Below are positions 47,795-55,487 of a DNA stretch of 64,000 nt, piece after piece. The notes beneath the pieces are model-generated. The model did not search any database and was not told where the DNA came from. It saw only the letters and a program-made list of their open reading frames with translations. The stretch is taken from contig NZ_CP076607.1 in NCBI RefSeq assembly GCF_018966525.1, positions 62,001 to 126,000 of the forward strand, given 5' to 3'. A program made the translations under genes and the position numbers. The first letter of the stretch is position 1. Each line of letters opens with the position of its first letter. The DNA comes from Paenibacillus sophorae (GTDB lineage: Bacteria; Bacillota; Bacilli; Paenibacillales; Paenibacillaceae).

Positions 47795-49011
47795 TTTAGT
47801 ACCTCCCAATTGTGCTTTATATAAACTAATCCTTCTGAAAAGTACTTATTGGTTATAGTAAAAGATACCGCGTTCTCCATATAATGTATATTGATGATTC
47901 CCTCATTATTAAAAAGACCCACATCTAAACAAAAGGTTCCACCCAAAAGGGGAAGCTGCGGAATACAATAATTCACTTTATGTCTTCCCATTTTATTAGG
48001 AATCGAAATATTTTCCAAAAAAGTATTTGGACCAAAAATATAGTCTCGACTCGGCGTATAAATTGCTGCTCCTAATAGCAGATCGTCAATCGACTCTTCA
48101 TATACTTCATATTCTATTTCTACAATTAACTCCTCAAATGTTCGAAGTGACGTTTTATTAATTTGAACATTCGTGATAAGAGCTAGCACATCAGGATTGG
48201 AAGGAAGAACAAAATCCGGCTCTATCGAAGTAATCACTTTGTTCGCTCTCGGTTCAGTTCCCTCCGTTAACTGTTCTGTATCGTTTCTCATATAATCCTC
48301 ATATAAGTCTACGACTTCACTTGAATCTCCCAGCGCTTCTATCTTCCCATTTTTTATCCAAACCGCTTTATTACAGAACCTCTTTACTTGCTCTGAAGCG
48401 TGAGAAACAAAGAGGATCGTAGTGCCGTTTCTCTTTAATTCCTTCATTTTATCAATACATTTTGTCTGGAACCGTGTATCTCCAACAGCCAGGGCTTCAT
48501 CAACGATGAGAATATCGGGCTCCACATTTATGGATACTGCAAAGGCAAGTCTGGCAAACATACCGCTAGAGTATACTTTGACAGGCTGATCTATAAACTT
48601 ACCGATATCGGCAAATTCGATTACCGAGTCAATTTTTTCATCCATCTTCTCTCTGCCGTAACCCATCATTAAACCGTTCAAGTAAATATTCTCCCGGCCC
48701 GTATATTCAGGATTAAACCCGGCCCCTAATTCCAGAATAGCAGAAATCTTCCCATTGATTTCAACACTGCCGCCGGTTGGCGACAATACTCCCGTAATGA
48801 TTTTTAGGAGCGTTGATTTACCCGAGCCGTTCTTGCCAAGTATTCCAACAGCATCCCCCTTCTCTACGGAAAGTGTAATGCCATCCAAAGCGACAAATTC
48901 CTTATGATAGACTTTATTGAAGGGATGGACCGCTTCTTTAAAACGATCGGTTGGCTTGTTATATAACTTGTATTTTTTCACAAGATTATTTATTTCTATT
49001 ATCCCGTTCAA
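47791..49011 (-). CDS. wzt: Polysaccharide ABC exporter ATPase with C-terminal glycan-binding domain
   Basis: The 406-residue Wzt-type subunit has a nucleotide-binding domain (residues 1-245): Walker A GILGKNGSGKSTLLK, YSSGMFARLAF signature, Walker B ILIVDEALAVGD, and VSHASEQV switch. A linker (about 245-265) is followed by a C-terminal beta-sandwich-type domain (to 406) like the carbohydrate-binding domain of Wzt_C, which in E. coli O8/O9a recognises the capped chain end. The TTG at 49011 is preferred because AGGAG lies 8 nt upstream; an in-frame GTG at 49020 overlaps that site. It lies 11 nt after wzm and overlaps the methyltransferase gene by 4 bases. Confidence 0.92.
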   Translation of the reverse strand: MNGIIEINNLVKKYKLYNKPTDRFKEAVHPFNKVYHKEFVALDGITLSVEKGDAVGILGKNGSGKSTLLKIITGVLSPTGGSVEINGKISAILELGAGFNPEYTGRENIYLNGLMMGYGREKMDEKIDSVIEFADIGKFIDQPVKVYSSGMFARLAFAVSINVEPDILIVDEALAVGDTRFQTKCIDKMKELKRNGTTILFVSHASEQVKRFCNKAVWIKNGKIEALGDSSEVVDLYEDYMRNDTEQLTEGTEPRANKVITSIEPDFVLPSNPDVLALITNVQINKTSLRTFEELIVEIEYEVYEESIDDLLLGAAIYTPSRDYIFGPNTFLENISIPNKMGRHKVNYCIPQLPLLGGTFCLDVGLFNNEGIINIHYMENAVSFTITNKYFSEGLVYIKHNWEVLK

Positions 49012-49022
49012 TAATCTCACTC

Positions 49023-50384
49023 CTATAGCACATCCGAAAAATGCGGTTTAAGTTTTTTAAAGACTTTTATGCTAAAAGTAAACAATACAAGACAAAACAA
49101 CCAAAAATACACAGTTTGGTACGGGCGATTTATAAATAAAATATGGTCAATAAACGTATCTCTGTAACCTTGTACAATATAAAACATTGGATTTAATTTG
49201 AAAACTCTGCTCCAAAAATCGGAAAGCATGCTGACCGTCCAACCAATTGGTGTGAACCAAAATCCGATCTGAAGAATTACAGCAATTATCTGATTTAGGT
49301 CTTTAAAGAAAAGAACGATTGAAGAAGTGAGGAATGATACCGAAACAGCTAAGACCAACAAACATACTACATAGTAGATCAGTTGAAAGCTATATATGGT
49401 TGGGAATCGCCCATAAAATGCATAAATAACAAATATAAAAATAATAAAAAATAACTGAACAAAAAATGCCGAAAATATCTTAACTAATGGAAGCAACTCA
49501 ACTTTAAAGACTACCTTTTTTACAAGATAGCTATATTCAAGATAAGCGTTAGTAGCGGTTGAAAGAGCGTCGGAGAAAAAAAACCATGGAATGATACCGG
49601 CAATAAACCAAATAATGAATGGGACATTCCCTACATCGCCGCTTCTCAGTCCAACTTGGAATACAAACCAATAGGTGCCGATAGTGAGCAAGGGATTTAT
49701 AAATCCCCACAAAACACCCAAATATGACGAAGCAAATTTCGTTTTAAAATCATTCTTCGCCAGATTTAGAACAAGTTCCTTATTAGCAGAAAAATCTCTC
49801 ACAAACCTTATGCTTTCTTTCACATATCTTCCTATAAAATAAAAGGCGGCTGCGGCAAGCAGGCTTAAAAACAAAGATATGATTTTCAAACTCCAACTTC
49901 CGCCATGCTTAGCTTCAGTAATATATCTGCTGGCATCAAAATAAATAAACGGATCTTTGCCGCCAGCCTTCAAGAGATATTCTTCGGATTCCTTTTTTTC
50001 AATCTTCAACTGATTTAGCTTCGCATTAATTTCGTTTACATCTAGTTTCACTTTTGAATTTGCGGTGATATACAAATCACGAGCAGTTACTATATTATTC
50101 TCGTTACCAAAATCGATTCGGATAAAAGAATACTCCGGCAAATTGAATACAAGCTCTTTCCAATCACCCGGATTAGTATAACTAATATGAATAGACTTCT
50201 CTTCACTCCACGCATCGGGATCATCCGCATAAAACAACTGATAGTCTATTTTTTGTTCCGATTTGACTTTGATATGCAAAGACACATCGGTGTTTTCTTT
50301 CCAATACAAATTGATATAGTAGTAAGATACTCCTAAAACAATTAAAGCACACATAAATAACAAAAGATGCTTTGCCGCTTTCAT
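49023..50384 (-). CDS. wzm: Polysaccharide ABC exporter permease with extra N-terminal ectodomain
   Basis: The 453-residue protein ends in a normal ABC-2 permease of about 250 residues (from residue 200: YLGVLWGFINPLLTIGTYWF and later FWFTPIGWTVSML and LNPMFYIVQGYRD), homologous to Wzm/TagG. Unusually it begins with another helix (about 6-24), then an extracytoplasmic region (30-165) with the shared module (YADDPDAWSEEKSIHISY, FIRIDFGN), a short coiled coil (112-140) and GGKDPFIYFD, and a second helix (167-184). Normal Wzm is about 260 residues. AGGAGA precedes the ATG. It is the first gene of the long AT-rich operon and exports the finished lipid-linked glycan with Wzt. Confidence 0.88.
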   Translation of the reverse strand: MKAAKHLLLFMCALIVLGVSYYYINLYWKENTDVSLHIKVKSEQKIDYQLFYADDPDAWSEEKSIHISYTNPGDWKELVFNLPEYSFIRIDFGNENNIVTARDLYITANSKVKLDVNEINAKLNQLKIEKKESEEYLLKAGGKDPFIYFDASRYITEAKHGGSWSLKIISLFLSLLAAAAFYFIGRYVKESIRFVRDFSANKELVLNLAKNDFKTKFASSYLGVLWGFINPLLTIGTYWFVFQVGLRSGDVGNVPFIIWFIAGIIPWFFFSDALSTATNAYLEYSYLVKKVVFKVELLPLVKIFSAFFVQLFFIIFIFVIYAFYGRFPTIYSFQLIYYVVCLLVLAVSVSFLTSSIVLFFKDLNQIIAVILQIGFWFTPIGWTVSMLSDFWSRVFKLNPMFYIVQGYRDTFIDHILFINRPYQTVYFWLFCLVLFTFSIKVFKKLKPHFSDVL

Positions 50385-50445
50385 TATACTTCTCCTAACT
50401 ATTTATCAAGTAAAGGCCGAGATTGCTGTAGTTAATTTTATTAAG

Positions 50446-50474
50446 TTTAATTACACCTGTCCTTATGCTAAAAT
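50446..50474 (+). promoter_or_regulatory. Promoter of the ligase/polymerase-like gene
   Basis: TTTAAT (50446-50451) and TAAAAT (50469-50474) are 17 nt apart. The -35 is weak, the spacing ideal and the surroundings AT-rich. The start codon is 35 nt downstream. The wzm operon diverges from the same region. Confidence 0.5.
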
Positions 50475-50508
50475 ATTGTCGTATCTACAGGAAAAGGAGA
50501 TTAAAAAG

Positions 50509-52971
50509 TTGGCTAATCCAGTATACGGTAAAAAGGCTGCTCAGTCGAGAAATGCTGAGAAGATACCCGACTCGCTTTGGGTGTTGGTGATTGGTTTTAT
50601 TTTATTTTTATTTTGGGCCCCGTTTCAAGTGGGATTATTTAACGGGCAGCAGACGGACTATGAGAAACCGATTTATCTAGCCGTATTGCTCGGGTGTCTG
50701 ATGCTGTTCTTTTGGGTCGCCCTTTATTACAAAAGGTTTAAATTGGAAGACCAACGGGATCTGCTGGCGGTAGCCGTGCTGCTGCTTCCTCTGACGTATT
50801 TCCTGTCGCTCTTTGTCGCCGCTTCGCACTATATGGCGATGAATATGCTGCTGATTCAGAGCATGTACGCGGCTGTGTTCATTGTAAGTCTCTACCTCCT
50901 TCGACAAAAACAAGTTAATGTTATCATACAAACCGCTGTATTGACAGTGGCTTATCTGATTGTCTGGTTCGGACTGATGAACTGGCTGGGCGCCTGGAAT
51001 GTTGCCGGAGGGCTGATCGGCTGGTTCTCGAATACGGTTAGAGGAGGCAAATATCTGGACGCAGTGCTGTATGATACCAACCTCGGACCGCGTCTGACTT
51101 CGATATTTCAGTACGCCAATACATATGCCGGCTTCCTGATGGCGTTCTTGTTGGTGGCGATATTTGCACTGATTCGTTCGAAAAAAGCGCACGGCGCGCT
51201 AATCAACGGCTTCATGCTTGTACCTATTATCGTATCGCTGCTGCTGACGCTCTCACGGGGCGGGCTTGTCATGCTGCCTGTGGCATTCGTGCTTCTGCTG
51301 CTGTTCGAGAAACCGGCACGGCAAATCTTATGGATTATCTATCTGATTATCGCGGGTATCGCCTCGCTGGCGGTGATCAGTCCGGTCACCAAGATTGGTC
51401 AACGTCTAAGCCTCGTCCCCGACCCTTCGGCGGCTGTCAAAGGCTGGGCTTACCTGCTGATTACTTCAGCCGTTACGGCGGTTCTATGCTGGGCGGTGCA
51501 GCGTTTTGCCGCTCCTAGGCTTGAAGCGAGCCTGGGACGCGGGGCAGACCGCAGGTTCGCCAATTTGTGGCTTCCGATCGGCGCAACGGTGCTGGTGGCA
51601 CTTGCCGCTTATCTGCTGATCGGCACGAGCGTGCGCAGCATTTTGCCGGATAATATCGAAGCTCGTCTAGAGAATATCAACTTCCAGCAGCACAGTGTAC
51701 TCGAACGCTTCACCTTTTACAAAGATGCCCTCAAGGTTGTCAAGGATTATCCGATTCTCGGCGCCGGCGGAGGGGGCTGGGCCGCTCTTTACGAGAAATA
51801 TCAGAATAACCCGTACACGAGCCGTCAGGCGCATAACTTCTTCCTGCAGTATTTGATTGAAGTCGGCATTCTGGGCTTCATCGTATTTATGGGCTTTATC
51901 CTGTATGTGTTCTACAAATATATCAGAGGGTTTATTAAGCAGAAGGATAAGGACGATTATGAAAACGGCTTTTTCTACCTGATCCTTACCCTCTCGATTC
52001 TGCTTCACAGCGTTCTCGACTTTAATATGAGTTATGTCTTCATGGGCCTGCTTGTGTTCATCGGGCTTGCAGGGATGGCGGCCGTTATGGATGCCAAACC
52101 GCTCGCGGTAAAATGGAACTCATCCGGGCTGCGATTGGGCTACATGGCCTTGGCTTGTATAGGGGCGGCGGCCGTTCTAATTGTGTCGCTCCGCTACATT
52201 GGTTCCGCCAATGCCGCTGCGGATGCCAAGGCGATCGCGCAAATAAGCCAATCTTATGAAGAAATCAAGGCACCGCTGATCAAGACGCTTAAAAACCGTC
52301 CCAGCCATCCGGAGTCTGTTATTATTCTCTCCTCGATGGACAACCAGGTCTACAGCCAAAACAAGAACGAACAGTTCGCGGCCGAGTCCCTCGCCGTGCT
52401 GACCCGGGGACTGAAGGATGAACCGAACAATAAACAGATGCTGAAGCAGCTGATTGCTTTATATGATTTGCAGGGAAAACCCGATGAAGCTTATGCGGTA
52501 TACCGTGACAATGCGGATAAATATAAGTGGGATATCGAATGGTATGAGCCGCTCATTACCCGTTCATTCGATCTCGGCAACCAGGCCTTTACTCAAAAAG
52601 ATTCAACCAAAGAGCAGCAGTATTTTGAGACCGGTTTGGCTGCTTACGAGCACGTGGTCGCGGGAGTGGCTTACTTAAAGACACTTCCGGCGGGACAGAT
52701 GCAGGGCCGTCCATTCGCCGTAACGCCTGCGATCGCTCTTAGCGCAGGTAAAATGCAGCTCATGACAGGCAAAACTGCGGATGCTGCCGCCACGTTAAAG
52801 CAGGGATTGAGCGACGATTACAATGACACGGCAAATCGTGAAGTCACCCGCTATTACCTGGCGGCACTGCAAAAGGACGGGCAGCAGGATCAGGGAGTCT
52901 ATGACAAACTCATTCAGGCCGATGCTGCAGAGAAAGCAAAGATTGAAGAAATTGTTGCGGCTCAGTACTAA
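50509..52971 (+). CDS. O-antigen ligase/O-oligosaccharyltransferase-like membrane protein with TPR tail
   Basis: The 820-residue protein has about 12 membrane helices (to residue about 575) and a Wzy_C-type extracytoplasmic loop with LKVVKDYPILGAGGGGWAA and SRQAHNFFLQYLIEVG, the His-containing region typical of WaaL/Wzy/PglL proteins. Residues 600-815 are helical, with repeats resembling TPR (GLKDEPNNKQMLKQLIALYD, GKPDEAYAVYRDN). The TTG at 50509 has AAGGAG nine bases upstream and is preferred over an in-frame TTG at 50476. Proteins of this layout transfer glycans to S-layer proteins in Geobacillus and Paenibacillus alvei (WsaB, WsfB). It could transfer or polymerise the exported glycan; the exact reaction is not provable here. 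Base composition is like the core genome. Confidence 0.85.
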   Translation: MANPVYGKKAAQSRNAEKIPDSLWVLVIGFILFLFWAPFQVGLFNGQQTDYEKPIYLAVLLGCLMLFFWVALYYKRFKLEDQRDLLAVAVLLLPLTYFLSLFVAASHYMAMNMLLIQSMYAAVFIVSLYLLRQKQVNVIIQTAVLTVAYLIVWFGLMNWLGAWNVAGGLIGWFSNTVRGGKYLDAVLYDTNLGPRLTSIFQYANTYAGFLMAFLLVAIFALIRSKKAHGALINGFMLVPIIVSLLLTLSRGGLVMLPVAFVLLLLFEKPARQILWIIYLIIAGIASLAVISPVTKIGQRLSLVPDPSAAVKGWAYLLITSAVTAVLCWAVQRFAAPRLEASLGRGADRRFANLWLPIGATVLVALAAYLLIGTSVRSILPDNIEARLENINFQQHSVLERFTFYKDALKVVKDYPILGAGGGGWAALYEKYQNNPYTSRQAHNFFLQYLIEVGILGFIVFMGFILYVFYKYIRGFIKQKDKDDYENGFFYLILTLSILLHSVLDFNMSYVFMGLLVFIGLAGMAAVMDAKPLAVKWNSSGLRLGYMALACIGAAAVLIVSLRYIGSANAAADAKAIAQISQSYEEIKAPLIKTLKNRPSHPESVIILSSMDNQVYSQNKNEQFAAESLAVLTRGLKDEPNNKQMLKQLIALYDLQGKPDEAYAVYRDNADKYKWDIEWYEPLITRSFDLGNQAFTQKDSTKEQQYFETGLAAYEHVVAGVAYLKTLPAGQMQGRPFAVTPAIALSAGKMQLMTGKTADAAATLKQGLSDDYNDTANREVTRYYLAALQKDGQQDQGVYDKLIQADAAEKAKIEEIVAAQY

Positions 52972-53020
52972 TTTAGGGCCGAGCGATTGTCAGTTTTGCA
53001 GTAGGAAATGAGAATAAGAA

Positions 53021-53059
53021 AATGGAGCGTTTGCGGTAACGCGGGCGCTCCATTTTTTT
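53021..53059 (+). terminator. Terminator after the ligase-like gene
   Basis: AATGGAGCG and CGCTCCATT form a 9-bp stem with a 16-nt loop and are followed by TTTTT. Confidence 0.9.
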
Positions 53060-53122
53060 GAGTTTGAACGAAATAGGAATTCAACGAGGAGTTGCTTGAC
53101 AGGAATGGATATTGAAGGGCAT

Positions 53123-54220
53123 TTATGAGGTCAGACTGTTCGCTCCCAGACGGTCTGCTTCCAGAATGGCTGCAAGGACATCTTCCGGCTTCACTTTAAA
53201 TGGCATGTTGCTCATCGGCTCATGGGGAGCACAGCTTGCCTCGGCCACAAGCCGCAGCTTTGATTGCTCCTCTGCATCCAGATTCAGCTGCCGCAAGGTG
53301 GTTGGCAGACCGACACTTCGGCAGAAGGCGAGGGCTTCTTCGATTTCAGTCGGATCGGCCTTCTCCAGCACAAGATGCACTAGCGTCCCAAAGGCCACTT
53401 TCTCACCGTGTAGAATCGGGCGGGTCTCTTCAAGCTGCGTCATGGCATTATGAATCGCATGGGCGGCGGCAAGTCCGCCGCTCTCAAAGCCGATGCCGCT
53501 AAGGTAGATGTTGGCTTCTATGATATTCTCTACCGCTTCGGAGAGTATGCCGTTCTCGGCGTCCTGCTTGGCCTGTGCTCCGTCGGCCAGCAGCGTGTCC
53601 CTGCAAGCCCGCGCAAGCGTGTAGGCGGCGATGGCGCTTGTATCCCGGCCTCCAGATTTGGCGGCCCGCCGGCAGGCCCGAGCCTCATAGAAGGTCGACA
53701 GCGCGTCGCCCATGCCGGCGACCAGCAGGCGGACAGGCGCTTTGGCCACGAGCTCTGTGTCGACAACGACTCTTTCAGGATTGCTACGCAGCGGCAAGTA
53801 CTTGTCCAATCGGCCATCTTCGGTATAGAGCACGGACAAGGCGCTGCATGGCGCGTCTGTCGAGGCAACGGTCGGCGCGACAATCAGCCGGAGGCGGCTG
53901 TAGAAGCCGACCGCTTTGGCTGCGTCCAGTGTCTTGCCCCCGCCAATCCCTATAATAACATCCGCTTCCGATTCCTTGGCCGCTTCGACGATCCGCTGCA
54001 CTTCCTTCCGGCTGCATTCTCCCGCGAACGACTGCAGAACATAAGAAACATCGCACCCCTGAAAGCCCTCTGAAATCTCCTTCTCATAATTCGCAAGGAC
54101 AAAAGCATCTGCGACGATATAAGCGTTCTTACCCTCCAGCTCGGTACAATAACGATGAAGACGACGGATTTCTCCTCTGCCCTGAATGTACTTGGCCGGA
54201 GACATAATACTTCTTGTCAA
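53123..54220 (-). CDS. gldA: Glycerol dehydrogenase
   Basis: The 365-residue iron-type (zinc-using) alcohol dehydrogenase oxidises glycerol to dihydroxyacetone with NAD. Visible features are the NAD loop IIGIGGGKTLDAAKAV, PTVASTDAPCSALSVLY, and the metal ligands Asp in AGMGDALSTFYEA, His in AAAHAIHNAMT and His in LHGEKVAFG. TTG 54220 is chosen with AGGAG 8 nt upstream; GTG 54229 overlaps that site and ATG 54205 is an alternative. It is a single gene on the minus strand between two terminators. A related sn-glycerol-1-phosphate dehydrogenase assignment is less likely given the sequence SPAKYIQG near the start. Confidence 0.9.
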   Translation of the reverse strand: MTRSIMSPAKYIQGRGEIRRLHRYCTELEGKNAYIVADAFVLANYEKEISEGFQGCDVSYVLQSFAGECSRKEVQRIVEAAKESEADVIIGIGGGKTLDAAKAVGFYSRLRLIVAPTVASTDAPCSALSVLYTEDGRLDKYLPLRSNPERVVVDTELVAKAPVRLLVAGMGDALSTFYEARACRRAAKSGGRDTSAIAAYTLARACRDTLLADGAQAKQDAENGILSEAVENIIEANIYLSGIGFESGGLAAAHAIHNAMTQLEETRPILHGEKVAFGTLVHLVLEKADPTEIEEALAFCRSVGLPTTLRQLNLDAEEQSKLRLVAEASCAPHEPMSNMPFKVKPEDVLAAILEADRLGANSLTS

Positions 54221-54267
54221 CGCTCTCACTCCTACTCATTAAAGTATGTAGAAACCTGGATATAAAG

Positions 54268-54305
54268 CTAAAATGGCAGTTCCGGGCCAATTCCCGGACT
54301 GCCAT
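54268..54305 (-). terminator. Terminator after galU
   Basis: On the minus strand ATGGCAGTCCGGG pairs with CCCGGAACTGCCAT (a small mismatch), followed by TTTAGC. The stem is very strong, the T-tract short. Confidence 0.75.
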
Positions 54306-54358
54306 GTCTGTGCTGTAGCGCTGGCGCTTAGACGCACGCCTCCATTATTCGTATTATA

Positions 54359-55252
54359 TTATTTCGATACCGTCTTTTGCGCTTCGTTTTCGATCAGGTT
54401 TTTGAGATAAATAAGCAAGTCATCCTTCAGCTCTTCACGCTGCATGGCGTAATGAATAGTGGTTTGGATAAAGCCCATCTTCTCACCAACGTCATGTCGA
54501 TCTCCCTCGAAATGGAAGGCCAGAATGCGTTCCACCTCGCTGAGACGGGCAATCGCGTCCGTCAGCTGAATTTCGCCGCCCACTCCCGCCTGCTGCTCAC
54601 CCAGCATATCAAAGATGCGCGGAGTCAAAATGTACCGTCCAAGGATGGCCAGATTGGAAGGCGCTTCGTCTTTTTTGGGCTTCTCAACAAGCCGGTTGGC
54701 TTTATACACACGCTCCGCCAGCTCCGTACCGTCGACGACGCCGTAACGGGAAACCTCATCCCACGGCACCGGCTGCACGCCAACGATGGAGGATTTATAT
54801 TGGTCATAGACCTCGATCATCTGTCTAAGGCAAGGTTTATCCGACTCGACGATATCGTCGCCGAGCAGAACGGCGAACGGTTCGTTGCCGATAAATTTGC
54901 GCGCGCACCAGATCGCATGTCCGAGACCCTTGGGCTCTTTTTGCCGGATATAGTGAATGTCTGCCATCTCAGACGATTTACGGACAGAATCCAGCAGTTC
55001 CCATTTCTGTTTCTCGGCCAGATTGAATTCCAGCTCGAATGAATTATCGAAATGGTCCTCGATCGCCCGTTTACCCTTGCCTGTTACGATAATAATATCT
55101 TCAATGCCTGAGGCGACCGCCTCTTCCACGATATATTGGATGGTCGGCTTGTCCACAATCGGCAGCATTTCCTTCGGCATCGCCTTGGTAGCTGGCAGAA
55201 AGCGGGTTCCGAGGCCGGCGGCGGGAATAATAGCTTTGCGGATTTTCGTCAT
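54359..55252 (-). CDS. galU: UTP-glucose-1-phosphate uridylyltransferase
   Basis: The 297-residue nucleotidyltransferase makes UDP-glucose for glycans, teichoic acids and glycolipids. Motifs: AIIPAAGLGTRFLPATKAMPK with MLPIVDKPTIQYIVEEA, LLGDDIV, GVQPV and LVEKPKKDEAPSNLAI, all typical of GalU/GtaB. AAGGAG lies 7 nt before the ATG. It supports the glycan locus by supplying UDP-glucose, probably together with rfbA-rfbC. It is a single-gene transcript as far as can be seen. Confidence 0.95.
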   Translation of the reverse strand: MTKIRKAIIPAAGLGTRFLPATKAMPKEMLPIVDKPTIQYIVEEAVASGIEDIIIVTGKGKRAIEDHFDNSFELEFNLAEKQKWELLDSVRKSSEMADIHYIRQKEPKGLGHAIWCARKFIGNEPFAVLLGDDIVESDKPCLRQMIEVYDQYKSSIVGVQPVPWDEVSRYGVVDGTELAERVYKANRLVEKPKKDEAPSNLAILGRYILTPRIFDMLGEQQAGVGGEIQLTDAIARLSEVERILAFHFEGDRHDVGEKMGFIQTTIHYAMQREELKDDLLIYLKNLIENEAQKTVSK

Positions 55253-55420
55253 GACACGGCTCCTTTGTTAAAAGTGTATAATATATAGTCGCATATTCGC
55301 CCTGGATAAAAAATGCAGCTCCTATCCTTATTATATCAGTTTTATAGGGATATTGGCAGTCGGAGGTACAAAAGTCTAGTGCTGCAAAACTATCTGAAAA
55401 GTTAGCATTTAAGGTACAGC

Positions 55421-55447
55421 AAAAAAACTCCCGCCGGATGGCGAGAG
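55421..55447 (-). terminator. Terminator after the U32 protein gene
   Basis: CTCTCGCC-ATCC-GGCGGGAG with a run of seven T on the minus strand. Confidence 0.9.
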
Positions 55448-55487
55448 CTTAAGTTTCTGCAAGAACACAGGTTCATATGACCGTCTG

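Noticed and set aside
31394..50384. Mobile element or integrative island
   Set aside because: Composition suggests transfer, but no integrase, transposase, terminal repeat or tRNA attachment site was found at the borders.
54205..54229. GTG 54229 or ATG 54205 as the gldA start
   Set aside because: The GTG overlaps the AGGAG site. The ATG is possible, but the TTG at 54220 has better spacing.
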